64,000 nt of DNA from Lysobacterales bacterium. GTDB taxonomy: Bacteria > Pseudomonadota > Gammaproteobacteria > Xanthomonadales > SZUA-38. The first letter of the stretch is position 1, and each line of letters begins with the position of its first letter. Location of the stretch: positions 167,990-231,989 of the forward strand of contig JANQOZ010000015.1 of assembly GCA_028285525.1 (NCBI GenBank), written 5' to 3'. Position numbers and translations under genes: made by a program. Under the pieces are notes generated by a model. The model saw only the letters and a program-made list of their open reading frames with translations, made no database searches and was not told the origin of the DNA. Below, piece after piece: positions 24,794-34,005 of the stretch.

Positions 24794-27102
24794 TGCCCCA
24801 ATGTGCCTTCGCTAAGCGACTCGGTCTGCCCGCGGCCGCTCTGGCGCTGGTTTTTGGTGGCGGAGCCTGCGCGCAAACCGGAGCGCAGACCGAATCCGAG
24901 CCCGGCGCATCGCAACTCCTGACCGTCGACCATATTTTTCACGACAAGGCGTTTGATCTGGGTACCGTCGTGCCGAGCAAGTGGCTGGGCGACGGAGACC
25001 AATACACCACCGTGGAAAAATCTGCGGCGGTGCAAGAAGGCTATGACATCGTCCGGCACGACGCCCGATCGGGCGAGCGTGACGTCAAGGTCAGCGCTCG
25101 CCAGCTGATTCCCGAAGGGCAGGAGCGGCCGCTCGAGATCAAGGACTACGCCTGGTCTGACGACGGGCAGTTTGCGCTGATCAGCACCAACACCAAGAAG
25201 TTTCGGCGCTATGAGTCGCTGGGCGATTACTGGCTGCTGAATCTGGCGACCGGCAAGCTGCGCCAGGTGGGCGTGGACGCTGAGCCTTCAACCCTGATGT
25301 ATGCCCGGTTTTCACCGGACAGCCGGCATGTGGCGTACGTCCGGGAGAACAACATCTACGTGGAAAGCGTGGACGGCGGGTCGCCTCGGCCGCTGACCCG
25401 TGACGGATCCGAGCTGGTGGTGAACGGAACGGGCGACTGGGTGAACGAGGAAGAGTTCGGTCTGCGCCTCGGGTTTAAGTGGAGCCCCGATTCCAGGCGT
25501 ATCTGCTATTGGCAGTTCGATACCGAAGGCGTCGGCACCTTCTACATGATGAAGGACACCGACGACGTCTACTCTCAGCCTATCCCGCTGCAGTACCCGA
25601 AGGTCGGAAGCATGAACTCCGCGGTTCGCGTTGGCGTCGTGGAGCTCGAGTCGGCGCGCACCACCTGGATTGAGTTGCCTGCTGATCCACGCCAGAACTA
25701 CGTCCCACGGATGGACTGGGCCGACAGTTCTGACGAGGTGCTGCTGCAGTACGTCAATCGCCGCCAGAATCGAAACGAAGTGATGCTGGCGAGCGTAACC
25801 GACGGATCAGCCAGGGTCATACTCACGGAAACGGACGATGCGTGGATTGATATCCACGACGACGTCAAATGGCTGGCCGACGGTGAGTCTTTTACCTGGC
25901 TGAGCGACCGGGACGGCTGGCGTCACCTTTACCGCGTGTCGCGCGATGGCTCAAAGGTCACGCTGCTAACGCCGGGCAAATTCGACATCATCGAGGTGGC
26001 GCACATCGACACCCAAAGCGGGTTTGTGTACTACCTCGCCTCGCCGGACGACAACGCCGCCCGCTACCTCTTTCGCTCCCCGCTGGACGGTCCGGCGAGG
26101 GTTGAACGACTCACGCCGGACGGCCCATCCAGCGTACACGCCTACGACATCTCGCCCGACTCGCGCTGGGCTTTCCACACTGCCTCAACCCTTGGGTCTC
26201 CGCCGCGGGTCGACTTTGTGGCGCTACCCGACCACCGGTCGCTACGGACGGTGCTGGACAATCAAAAAGTGGTCGACGCGCTGGCCGCCACGCCGCAGGG
26301 CGAAACCGAGTTCTTTCGGGTAGCCATCGAGGATGGCGTCGAGCTCGACGGCTGGATGATGAAGCCGCACAACTTTGACCCGAACCAGAAATACCCGCTG
26401 CTGATGTATGTTTACAGCGAACCGGCGGGCCAGACAGTGATCAACCGCTGGCGCAGCGACCGTCACGCGTGGCATCTGCTCCTGACGCAGAAGGGGTACA
26501 TCGTTGCCAGCGTGGACAGCCGCGGCACGCCGGGCCCCAGAGGTCGGGCGTGGCGAAAGTCGATCTATGGCCAGATCGGCATCCTGGCTTCCGGGGATCA
26601 GGCGCGTGCGGTCAGGGCACTGCTGGCTGAGCGTCCGTACCTGGATCCGGAGCGGGTCGGCAGCTGGGGCTGGAGCGGCGGCGGACAGATGACGCTCAAC
26701 GCGCTGTTCCGCTACCCCGAGCTTTACCATACGGGGATCGCGCTATCGTTCGTCAGCGATCAGCGCCTTTACGACACGATCTACCAGGAACGCTACATGG
26801 GCCTGCTCGAGGACAACGAGGAGGGTTATGTTCAGGGCTCACCGATTACGCACGCAGCCGGCCTGGAAGGAAATCTATTGATGATTCACGGCACCGCGGA
26901 CGACAACGTGCACTACCAGAGCTCGGTGCAGCTGATCGATCGGCTGATTGGCCTGAACAAGACCTTTACGTTCATGCCCTACCCGGACCGCAGCCACAGC
27001 ATCGACGAAAAGCCCAACACGAAGCGACATCTCTACGGGCTGATGACCCGGTTCCTGCTGGAGAACCTGCCGCCAGGCCCCCGATCAGCGGCTGATCAAT
27101 AG
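24793..27102 (+). CDS. Exported S9 family prolyl dipeptidyl peptidase (DPP-IV type)
   Basis: 769 residues from the ATG at 24793 (a TTG three bases earlier is also in frame). A signal peptide covers about 1-30 (AAALALVFGGGACAQ); the Cys there could be a lipid attachment site, but the lipobox is imperfect. The N-terminal two thirds is a beta-propeller with WSPDSRRICYW and FSPDSRHVAYV blades, followed by the catalytic alpha/beta domain with Ser628 in GWSGGGQ, Asp in GTADDNVH and His in DRSHSIDE. The family removes Xaa-Pro dipeptides from peptide N-termini, probably in the periplasm here. It is coupled to the enolase-type gene upstream and converges, with a 7-base overlap, on an M24 Xaa-Pro peptidase gene. 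Confidence 0.92.
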   Translation: MPQCAFAKRLGLPAAALALVFGGGACAQTGAQTESEPGASQLLTVDHIFHDKAFDLGTVVPSKWLGDGDQYTTVEKSAAVQEGYDIVRHDARSGERDVKVSARQLIPEGQERPLEIKDYAWSDDGQFALISTNTKKFRRYESLGDYWLLNLATGKLRQVGVDAEPSTLMYARFSPDSRHVAYVRENNIYVESVDGGSPRPLTRDGSELVVNGTGDWVNEEEFGLRLGFKWSPDSRRICYWQFDTEGVGTFYMMKDTDDVYSQPIPLQYPKVGSMNSAVRVGVVELESARTTWIELPADPRQNYVPRMDWADSSDEVLLQYVNRRQNRNEVMLASVTDGSARVILTETDDAWIDIHDDVKWLADGESFTWLSDRDGWRHLYRVSRDGSKVTLLTPGKFDIIEVAHIDTQSGFVYYLASPDDNAARYLFRSPLDGPARVERLTPDGPSSVHAYDISPDSRWAFHTASTLGSPPRVDFVALPDHRSLRTVLDNQKVVDALAATPQGETEFFRVAIEDGVELDGWMMKPHNFDPNQKYPLLMYVYSEPAGQTVINRWRSDRHAWHLLLTQKGYIVASVDSRGTPGPRGRAWRKSIYGQIGILASGDQARAVRALLAERPYLDPERVGSWGWSGGGQMTLNALFRYPELYHTGIALSFVSDQRLYDTIYQERYMGLLEDNEEGYVQGSPITHAAGLEGNLLMIHGTADDNVHYQSSVQLIDRLIGLNKTFTFMPYPDRSHSIDEKPNTKRHLYGLMTRFLLENLPPGPRSAADQ

Positions 27103-28346
27103 CCGAAGGGGTTTTCCAGCGACGGGCTGGGGGAGGTGAACCACCGGGGACCCTCAGCGGTGATGTAGAAATGGTCTTCCAGGCGCACGCCAAACTCACC
27201 GTACAGGCACAGCATCGGTTCGTTGCTGAAGCACATGCCCTCAGCCAGCAGCGTATCGTCACTGCGAACCAGGTACGGCCATTCATGGATGTCCAGGCCG
27301 AGACCGTGACCGGTGCGGTGGGGCAGCCCCGGGACCGCGTAGTCCGGGCCGTATCCCAGTGACTCCAGGTAAGACCGGGCGGCCCTGTCGACGTCGCCAC
27401 AACGGGTTCCCGGCTGTGCTGCCGCAAAGGCGCGGGCCTGGGCCTGCTGCTCCGCCATCCACACCTCGCGCTGACGCTCACTCGGAGTACCGAAAACGTA
27501 GCTGCGCGTGATGTCGGAGTGGTAATGCTGCAGTCGGCAGCCCGTGTCGATGAGCACCATGTCGCCGTCGGCCAGGACCTGCGGGTCGGGGACGCCATGC
27601 GGGTAGGCGGTGGCTTCGCCGAACTGGACCGCGCAGAAGGTCGAGCCGGCGGTGCCCATCGTTCGGTGCGCTGAGTTGATAAAGTCGACGACCTCCGTCG
27701 TCTCGATACCGGGCCTCAAGATCCGGGCAGCGCTCTTGTGCACTTCGAGCGTGATGTCCATGGCCTGCTGAATCAGCGCCAGCTCGGCCGGCGACTTCTG
27801 CATCCGGCAGCCGGCCGTGACCGGCCGGGCGTCCACGAAGCGCAGACCGTCTCCGAGAGCGGAAATTTCGCCGAAGTGGTGGAAAGGCGTCGCCTCGTCG
27901 ATGCCCACCGTGCCTCCGGCTACGCCGCGAGACTCAAGGACCTGATGCACGAGCTCAAACGGCGACTCGTGCTCCTGCCAGAGGTTGAGCTTGCCCGACA
28001 CCTTCATAAAGGCGGAGAAGGTGCCCTCCTCGAATGCGGGCAACACGTATTCAACAGGTCCTTCCGGAAAAATGATGGCGCCCACCAGGCGCTCGGTGAG
28101 CGACCATTTGGTGCCGGTGAAGTAGAGCAGGTTGCTGCCCGCACACAGGTAAACGGCCTGCAGATTATGCTGGCCCATCAGCGCCCGGCTTTGGGTCAAC
28201 CGTCGCTCAAACTCGGTCAGCGGCAGCGGCTGTGCACCGGACGATCCCTCCAGTTCTGCCAGCCGCGCCAGCTCCGCTTCTGCGGTCGATCCACCAACAC
28301 CTTGGGTCACGGGCAAGCACTCGGTAAACGGGATGGATGCAAGCAT
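27096..28346 (-). CDS. M24 family metallopeptidase (Xaa-Pro aminopeptidase/dipeptidase)
   Basis: 416 residues. The creatinase-like N-terminal domain is followed by the pita-bread fold with all five metal ligands recognisable: Asp in VLIDTGCR, Asp in HSDITRSY, His in TGHGLGLDIHEW, Glu in SNEPMLC and Glu in VRLEDHF. The family cleaves bonds next to proline using two divalent metals. There is no signal peptide, so it should act in the cytoplasm on peptides taken up after periplasmic cleavage. Its 3' end overlaps that of the S9 peptidase gene, and its start is divergent from the exported methyltransferase gene. Family members also include creatinase and DMSP lyase-type enzymes, so the proline role is likely but not certain. 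Confidence 0.88.
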   Translation of the reverse strand: MLASIPFTECLPVTQGVGGSTAEAELARLAELEGSSGAQPLPLTEFERRLTQSRALMGQHNLQAVYLCAGSNLLYFTGTKWSLTERLVGAIIFPEGPVEYVLPAFEEGTFSAFMKVSGKLNLWQEHESPFELVHQVLESRGVAGGTVGIDEATPFHHFGEISALGDGLRFVDARPVTAGCRMQKSPAELALIQQAMDITLEVHKSAARILRPGIETTEVVDFINSAHRTMGTAGSTFCAVQFGEATAYPHGVPDPQVLADGDMVLIDTGCRLQHYHSDITRSYVFGTPSERQREVWMAEQQAQARAFAAAQPGTRCGDVDRAARSYLESLGYGPDYAVPGLPHRTGHGLGLDIHEWPYLVRSDDTLLAEGMCFSNEPMLCLYGEFGVRLEDHFYITAEGPRWFTSPSPSLENPFGY

Positions 28347-28435
28347 AGTTCTTGCCGCGGTCGACTTCGACCTTCCGTGCCGGCGATTTGCTAAAATTTC
28401 GCCCGATTTCTCATCACAACTTCAGGAGTTTTGCC

Positions 28436-29266
28436 ATGCATCGAGTGATCCTCACGGCGCTCGCGGTCACCGTACTGCCAATAACCCTAGCTACTGCGGG
28501 GCATCACGAGTCTGCGGACATGGGCAAACTGCTTGCCGCCGACTACCGCGACGAAGACCGGGCCCGGGACCAGTACCGTCATCCGGCTGAGACCCTCGCT
28601 TTTTTTGGCCTCACGCCCGACATGGCGGTCGGCGAATACGGACCCGGCGGCGGCTGGTATACGCGAGTGCTGGCTCCTTGGATCGCCTCTGACGGCACCT
28701 ACGTCGGCATCAACGCAGACGTCGAGCGCTACATGGCCAACGCCAGCCCCGAGCGCCAGGCGCGTGCCAAAGCCTTTCCCGAGACGTTCCCGGGTCGCGT
28801 CGCCGAGTGGACCGGCGTCGACGCTGAGCGCGTTCATGCCGTCGAGATCGACGAAGCGCCGGACTGGCAGGGCAAACTCGACGCCGTGCTGACGTTTCGC
28901 GGGCTGCACGGACTCGCCCGGGAAGACCTGGCCGACGAGACGATCGCCCATTTCTACGGGCTGCTGAAGCCGGGCGGTATCGTCGGCGTCGTGCAGCACC
29001 GCGCCAGTGAGGACGCTCCCTATGACTACACGCGCGGCCACAACGGCTACCTGAAGCAGTCCGAGGTGATCGCGATGTTTGAGAGCGAGGGTTTCGAACT
29101 CGTCAAAACCGCCGAGATCAACGCGAATCCGAAGGACCCGGCCAATCACGACACCGGCGTGTGGACTCTTCCGCCGACGCTCAGGAAGGGCGACACCGAT
29201 CGGGAGCGCTACGTCGGGATCGGCGAAAGCGACCGCATGACGCTGGTGTTCAGAAAGCCGGCCTAA
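28436..29266 (+). CDS. Exported SAM-dependent methyltransferase-like protein
   Basis: 276 residues from the ATG at 28436, with CAGGAG 8 bases upstream; the frame stays open further 5' but that part lacks signal features. A signal peptide (VILTALAVTVLPITLATAG) precedes a Rossmann-type methyltransferase fold with the SAM-binding glycine motif VGEYGPGGGWYTRVL and the later strand GLLKPGGIVGVVQH. Such exported class I methyltransferase-like proteins are widespread in gammaproteobacteria. Because SAM is not expected in the periplasm, a true methylation role is doubtful, and no substrate is known. A TAAAAT element at 28392-28397 could be a -10 box, but no good -35 stands with it. The stop is 8 bases from the converging gnd gene. 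Confidence 0.8.
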   Translation: MHRVILTALAVTVLPITLATAGHHESADMGKLLAADYRDEDRARDQYRHPAETLAFFGLTPDMAVGEYGPGGGWYTRVLAPWIASDGTYVGINADVERYMANASPERQARAKAFPETFPGRVAEWTGVDAERVHAVEIDEAPDWQGKLDAVLTFRGLHGLAREDLADETIAHFYGLLKPGGIVGVVQHRASEDAPYDYTRGHNGYLKQSEVIAMFESEGFELVKTAEINANPKDPANHDTGVWTLPPTLRKGDTDRERYVGIGESDRMTLVFRKPA

Positions 29267-29274
29267 GGCCTCAC

Positions 29275-30666
29275 TCAGAGCCAGTCTGTATGCACGGCGG
29301 GGCCGTCGGGATCGTCCACCCGCTGGTAGTTGTGGGCCCCGAACGCGTCCCGCTGAGCCTGGGTCAGGTTCTGCGGCAGCCGTGCGGTACGCACGCTGTC
29401 GAAGTAAGCCAGGCTGGCGTTCATCGCCAGGGCGGGGATCCCCGCCTGCGCCGCGAGCCCCACAACCTGGCGAAGCGCTGGAACCCGCTTCGCCAGCTCC
29501 GCCCGGACGGTCGCGTCGAACATCAGGTTGGCGATGGCTGAATTGCTCTCGTAAGCCTTCATGATCGTATCCAGGAACCTTGCGCGAATGATGCAGCCAG
29601 CCTTCCAGATACGCGCCATTTCCCGGTTGTTGATGCCCCAGTTGTTGGCAGCGCTTCCCTGGGCAATGAGATCCATCCCCTGGGCGTAGGACGCGATCTT
29701 CGTCGCAAACAGCGCGTCGTGAACGAGCTCAGCCATGTTGTCGGGTGCCTCGACCGAGGCTGGCCCCGCAAGCAGCGTCGCCGCGTGTTCGCGCTGGGCC
29801 TTGGCACTCGATAATACGCGCGCGTCGATGGCGGCGGCGATGGTGGGAATGGAAACCCCGAGCTCAAGCGCGAGCTGGGCGGTCCAGCGCCCGGTGCCCT
29901 TCTGCCCCGCCTTGTCCAGCACCTCGTCCACCAGGTGCTGGTCGCCATCTTTTTTCTCGAAGATGCGGGCCGTGATTTCTATGAGGAATGACTGGAGCGG
30001 TCCGGCGTTCCAGTCGGCAAAAATCTGTGCGAGTTTGTCGTTGTCCACGCCGCCGACCCGGCGCAGCAGATCGTAGGCCTCGGCGATCGCCTGCATGTCG
30101 GCATACTCGATCCCGTTGTGCACCATTTTGACGAAATGCCCGGCGCCGTCAGGACCCACGTGGGTCACACACGGCCCGGAATCGCTGACCGCGGCGATGG
30201 CCTCCAGCACCGGGCTCAGGTGCTTGTAGGCGTGTGTACTTCCCCCCGGCATCAGCGACGGCCCGTTGCGCGCCCCCTCCTCGCCGCCGGAAACGCCCAT
30301 CCCGACAAAGTGCAGTCCCTGCTCGGCCCACGCCTTTTCCCGTCGCTGGGTGTCCGTGAACAGGGAGTTGCCGCCGTCGACCACGATATCCCCTTCCTCG
30401 AGCAGCGGTGCGAGCTGGTCGAGCACCATGTCGACGGGCTTGCCGGCTTTGATCATCAGCAGTATTCGGCGAGGTCGTTCCAGTTCACTCAGCAACGCTT
30501 CGAGCGAGTCGGCGGCCACGAGACGCCCTTCGCTTTCCTGTACCGCCCGATCCAGCAGGTCCCGCTCCAGATTCCAGGCGGCGACCGTCACGTTGTGATC
30601 CAGGATGTTCAGGGCAAGATTGCGGCCCATCACCGCGGTGCCTATCACGCCAAACTGACTACTCAT
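29275..30666 (-). CDS. gnd: 6-phosphogluconate dehydrogenase (decarboxylating)
   Basis: 463 residues from the ATG at 30666 (a GTG two codons earlier is also open). NADP-binding N-terminus GVIGTAVMGRNLALNI, conserved VDGGNSLF and GMGVSGGEEGAR, catalytic region HFVKMVHNGIEYADMQ, and the C-terminal substrate region near NWGINNREMARIW. It converts 6-phosphogluconate to ribulose 5-phosphate, CO2 and NADPH in the cytoplasm. It is the last gene of the zwf-pgl-gnd operon and overlaps the end of pgl by 8 bases. The family usually has Leu where Thr stands in GVIGTAVMG; that is a minor change. Confidence 0.96.
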   Translation of the reverse strand: MSSQFGVIGTAVMGRNLALNILDHNVTVAAWNLERDLLDRAVQESEGRLVAADSLEALLSELERPRRILLMIKAGKPVDMVLDQLAPLLEEGDIVVDGGNSLFTDTQRREKAWAEQGLHFVGMGVSGGEEGARNGPSLMPGGSTHAYKHLSPVLEAIAAVSDSGPCVTHVGPDGAGHFVKMVHNGIEYADMQAIAEAYDLLRRVGGVDNDKLAQIFADWNAGPLQSFLIEITARIFEKKDGDQHLVDEVLDKAGQKGTGRWTAQLALELGVSIPTIAAAIDARVLSSAKAQREHAATLLAGPASVEAPDNMAELVHDALFATKIASYAQGMDLIAQGSAANNWGINNREMARIWKAGCIIRARFLDTIMKAYESNSAIANLMFDATVRAELAKRVPALRQVVGLAAQAGIPALAMNASLAYFDSVRTARLPQNLTQAQRDAFGAHNYQRVDDPDGPAVHTDWL

Positions 30667-31363
30667 GAACACGTCCTTCGAGCGCGCTTCCGGCGCTTGT
30701 GTCGATAAAAAAGGTGAGTGTGCCGTCGTCGGGCCGGACCCGCGCCGCCGGCAGCGGGTTAGTGGGACCGTTGCTTAGCACCTGGGCCAGGGCAGGGGCT
30801 TTGCCTGCGCCCGTGATCATAAACGCCACGTGCCGCGAAGCGTTGATGGCGCGCAGTCCAAGGGTTATCCGCTCGGGCGGTGGCTTTGGGCTGTCGTCGA
30901 TGTACAGAACCTGCTCCAGCGAATCGAGACTGCTCGCCTCCGGGAACAACGACGCGGTGTGCCCGTCCTCCCCCATGCCGAGGAGCGTCACGTCGAATCG
31001 GTCCGGCAATTGCCCAAGGTATCGCTCTGCGGCCGCCGCCCCCTGTTCAGCCTGTATGCGATGGATCTGCTCCTGACCCACCGGCACCTTGGAGAGCAGC
31101 GACTCCTGCGCGGCTCGAAAATTGGAGTCCGCGTGATCCGGCGGCACGCACCGCTCGTCACCGAAATAGAACGCCATTGACGACCAGGGAAGGCTGCGGG
31201 TTGCCAGATGTTCATGCAGGGCGGCTGGCGTACTGCCGCCGGCCAGCACGATGTGCGCCACGCCCCGAGCTTCAACGGCCTCTTCGATCCAGCCTTCGAG
31301 GCGATCGGCCAGCGAGCGGGTGAGGGAGGTGATCTCGGGATAGATCTGGATCTCGGGCTTCAT
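30659..31363 (-). CDS. pgl: 6-phosphogluconolactonase
   Basis: 234 residues, the usual length. Characteristic motifs: VLAGGSTPAALHEHLA, YFGDERCVPPDHADSN, and LLGMGEDGHTASLFP. It hydrolyses 6-phosphogluconolactone, the product of Zwf, to 6-phosphogluconate. The start codon overlaps the zwf stop (ATGA) and its own end overlaps the gnd start, so the three enzymes are translationally coupled and cover the whole oxidative branch. A ten-residue-long acidic hinge is not disturbed and no key residue seems missing. Confidence 0.95.
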   Translation of the reverse strand: MKPEIQIYPEITSLTRSLADRLEGWIEEAVEARGVAHIVLAGGSTPAALHEHLATRSLPWSSMAFYFGDERCVPPDHADSNFRAAQESLLSKVPVGQEQIHRIQAEQGAAAAERYLGQLPDRFDVTLLGMGEDGHTASLFPEASSLDSLEQVLYIDDSPKPPPERITLGLRAINASRHVAFMITGAGKAPALAQVLSNGPTNPLPAARVRPDDGTLTFFIDTSAGSALEGRVHE

Positions 31364-32817
31364 GAACGGAACAGCGTGTGCGCCTCGTCCACGCCCAGGA
31401 AGTCAGCGGCCTCCGGCCCCCATGAGCCCGAAAAATACGGCTTCGGTTTCGGTGGGTTCGTGATCAGGTCCGAATACAGTTTCCAGGAAGCCTCGACCTC
31501 TTCGGCGTGGACAAACAGCGTTTGGTCTCCTTCGAGCACGTCCAGCAGCAGCGTCTCGTAGGCTTCCGGGATCTCTTCGAAAGACTCCTCGTAGCTGAAG
31601 TGCAGCGGCCGGCGCTGAACATCAAAAGGCGAACCGGGCGTTTTGACGTCAAAATACAGGTCGAAACCTTCATCGGGCTGAAGCTGTAGAACCAGCACGT
31701 TCCGTGCAACGCCCACCTCGCCCATACTCTGGAACAGCGACACCGGCGCACCTTTGAACTTGATCACCACCCGGGATGTCTTCTGCGGCATACGCTTGCC
31801 GGTACGCAGGTAGAACGGCACGCCCTGCCAGCGCCAGTTGTCGACCCGGAGCTTCAGAGCCACGAATGTCTCTGTTGCGGAGCCAGGGGCGACCCCTTCT
31901 TCATCCAGGTAGCCGATCACCTTTTCGCCATCGATCGCGCCGCTAGCGTACTGGCCGTAGATCACGTCGTCCGGCGTCGGGGGAAGCGTTGAACGCAGCA
32001 CCTTGATCTTCTCGTGGCGGACCGCCTCGGGCTCGTAAACGGACGGAACCTCCATCGCGATCAGGGAAAACAGCTGCGTCAGATGATTCTGGATCATGTC
32101 GCGGAGCGCGCCGGACTTGTCGTAGTAGCCGGCGCGGCCCCCCGTGCCGAGCGATTCACCGACCGCAATCTCGACGCTCTCGATCGAATTGCGGTTCCAC
32201 AGCTGCTCGAAAATGGGATTGGCGAAGCGGAACACCAGGAAGTTCTGGACGGTATCCTTGCCGAGGTAGTGATCAATCCGATAGACCTGCGATTCGTCAA
32301 ACTGTGCGTGAATGCGGGCGTTCAGCGATTCAGCGCTCGCCAGGTCATGGCCGAAGGGCTTTTCCACCACGATCCGAGTCCAGCCCGCGGATCGGTTCAG
32401 GCCTGCCCGTCCCAGACCTTCGATGGTGTGTTCAAAAACGGTGGGGGGCAGCGCCAGGTAGTACGCGCGGTTCTGCGGAAGATTGTTGTCCTTCTCTATC
32501 GCTTCGATTCGTGCTTTCAGCGTTTGAAAGTCCTCGTCGCTCGAGTTGTTGATGCACTGAAAAAACAGCCGCGACTTGCACAGACTCGCGCAGGCCGATT
32601 CGCTGACCCCGGCTTTTCGCATCTCTTCGTGGGCAAACTGGCGAAACGACGCGTCGTCGAAGTTGTCCTTGCGGGATAGCGCGAGCACGTAGCTGTGGTC
32701 GCCCAGAAGTCCCCGGGCCTGGAGACGCGCCAGCGACGGCATCAGCTTTCGCCGGGCCAGGTCTCCGGTGCCGCCGAAGAAAACAAACAGGCTGGGTTCA
32801 ATCGATTTCCCACTCAT
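31360..32817 (-). CDS. zwf: Glucose-6-phosphate 1-dehydrogenase
   Basis: 485 residues. The N-terminal coenzyme-binding site reads FFGGTGDLARRKLMP, the catalytic signature is RIDHYLGKDTVQN, and the beta-plus-alpha domain ends with SWGPEAAD. It oxidises glucose 6-phosphate to 6-phosphogluconolactone. GAGGAG precedes the ATG by 9 bases. It is the first gene of a three-gene operon with pgl and gnd. No edd or eda lies in the window, so the operon feeds the pentose phosphate route, with NADPH production the clear output. The start is divergent from the Ldh2-family gene. Confidence 0.96.
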   Translation of the reverse strand: MSGKSIEPSLFVFFGGTGDLARRKLMPSLARLQARGLLGDHSYVLALSRKDNFDDASFRQFAHEEMRKAGVSESACASLCKSRLFFQCINNSSDEDFQTLKARIEAIEKDNNLPQNRAYYLALPPTVFEHTIEGLGRAGLNRSAGWTRIVVEKPFGHDLASAESLNARIHAQFDESQVYRIDHYLGKDTVQNFLVFRFANPIFEQLWNRNSIESVEIAVGESLGTGGRAGYYDKSGALRDMIQNHLTQLFSLIAMEVPSVYEPEAVRHEKIKVLRSTLPPTPDDVIYGQYASGAIDGEKVIGYLDEEGVAPGSATETFVALKLRVDNWRWQGVPFYLRTGKRMPQKTSRVVIKFKGAPVSLFQSMGEVGVARNVLVLQLQPDEGFDLYFDVKTPGSPFDVQRRPLHFSYEESFEEIPEAYETLLLDVLEGDQTLFVHAEEVEASWKLYSDLITNPPKPKPYFSGSWGPEAADFLGVDEAHTLFRS

Positions 32818-32977
32818 TCACTCACGCTCCTCATGGCGGTGTCTGGCCCGGGCTGAACCCTGCCACGGCAAGCATAGTGGGTTATGCCGACGCAGACTAT
32901 TTCCCGCAGCGGATTCGGTGGCTTGATCCTCGCAGTGCTGTCAGGCATAGATGGGCGCCATTACAAGAGGAGCCGTC

Positions 32978-33994
32978 ATGGCGCACAACATCAGCACGCC
33001 GACCCAGGCACTCTCGCTGGCCGACATCGAGCGTCTCGTGACCCGGGTTTTCAGGGTCAACGGATGCGATGAGGCCAACACCGCCGCCCTGACGCGGACG
33101 GTTGTGGCCGCAGAGCGAGACGGCGCGCTGTCGCACGGCCTGTTCCGGGTTCCGGGCTACGTGGCTTCGCTGCGCAGCGGTAAGGTCAACGGGGCCGCAG
33201 ACCCCCAGGTTGCCGCCAGCCTGCCCGCAGTGGTCCGCGTGGATGGGGACAACGGCTTTACGCCGCTGGCGATCGAGCGCGGCATCCCGGCGTTGGCCAG
33301 TGCCGCGAAGAAGCTCGGCGTTGCGGCGCTGGCAATCCGGCGGACCTACCACTTTGCGGCGCTCTGGCCGGAAACCGAAGCGCTTGCTGACCAGGGGCTG
33401 TTTGGTCTGGCCTGCGTGAACAACATGCCGGTGATGGCGCCCTTCGGTGGTGACGCGCCGCTGTTCGGCACAAACCCGCTGGCCTGGTCGTGGCCGCGGC
33501 CGGGCAAGGCGCCGGTCACCTGCGACATGGCGACCTCTGCGATGGCCTATGGCGACATCCAGATTGCAGCCCGGGAGGGAGAGACGCTGCCGCCCGGGTG
33601 CGGCATTGATGCGGACGGCCAACCCACCACCGATCCCGCTGAGGTGCTCGCCGGGTCGCTGCTGCCTTTCGGCGGCCACAAGGGATCGGCCATGGCGCTG
33701 CTCGTGGAGCTGCTGGCCGGTGGCGCGATTGCCGAACCGTTCAGTGACGAAGCCGGTGCCGCGGACAACGGCGACGGCGGTCCGGTAAGGGGCGGCGAGC
33801 TGATCCTGGCTCTCTCGCCGGAGATGCTGGCGGGCGACGAGTGGGCGAGCCACTGCGAGGCCTTCTTCCAGCGTTTCGCGGCGATTCAGGGCGCGCGGCT
33901 ACCCGGGGCCGCACGCCACAAGATGCGGCTCGACGATGCGACCCGCGAGGTCAACAGCCGCCTGCTGGACGAGATCGAGGCGCTGGCCCATTAG
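32978..33994 (+). CDS. Ldh2/malate-dehydrogenase-2 family NAD(P)H oxidoreductase, possibly delta1-pyrroline-2-carboxylate reductase
   Basis: 338 residues from the ATG at 32978, chosen because AAGAGGAG lies six bases upstream. Family motifs: DGALSHGLFRVPGYV with the conserved His of the SHG motif, NNMPVMAPFGG, FGTNPLAWSWP, CDMATSAMAYGDI, and PFGGHKGSAMALLVELL. Members reduce 2-oxo or cyclic 2-imino acids: malate, lactate, ureidoglycolate, or delta1-pyrroline/piperideine-2-carboxylate. The SHGLFR-PGY form fits the last group best in my recollection. If so, it would reduce the product of the 3-hydroxyproline dehydratase candidate at 23690 to proline; the two genes are about 8 kb apart, so this is inference. 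It is divergent from zwf. Confidence 0.82.
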   Translation: MAHNISTPTQALSLADIERLVTRVFRVNGCDEANTAALTRTVVAAERDGALSHGLFRVPGYVASLRSGKVNGAADPQVAASLPAVVRVDGDNGFTPLAIERGIPALASAAKKLGVAALAIRRTYHFAALWPETEALADQGLFGLACVNNMPVMAPFGGDAPLFGTNPLAWSWPRPGKAPVTCDMATSAMAYGDIQIAAREGETLPPGCGIDADGQPTTDPAEVLAGSLLPFGGHKGSAMALLVELLAGGAIAEPFSDEAGAADNGDGGPVRGGELILALSPEMLAGDEWASHCEAFFQRFAAIQGARLPGAARHKMRLDDATREVNSRLLDEIEALAH

Positions 33995-34005
33995 CGGCGG
34001 CCTGG

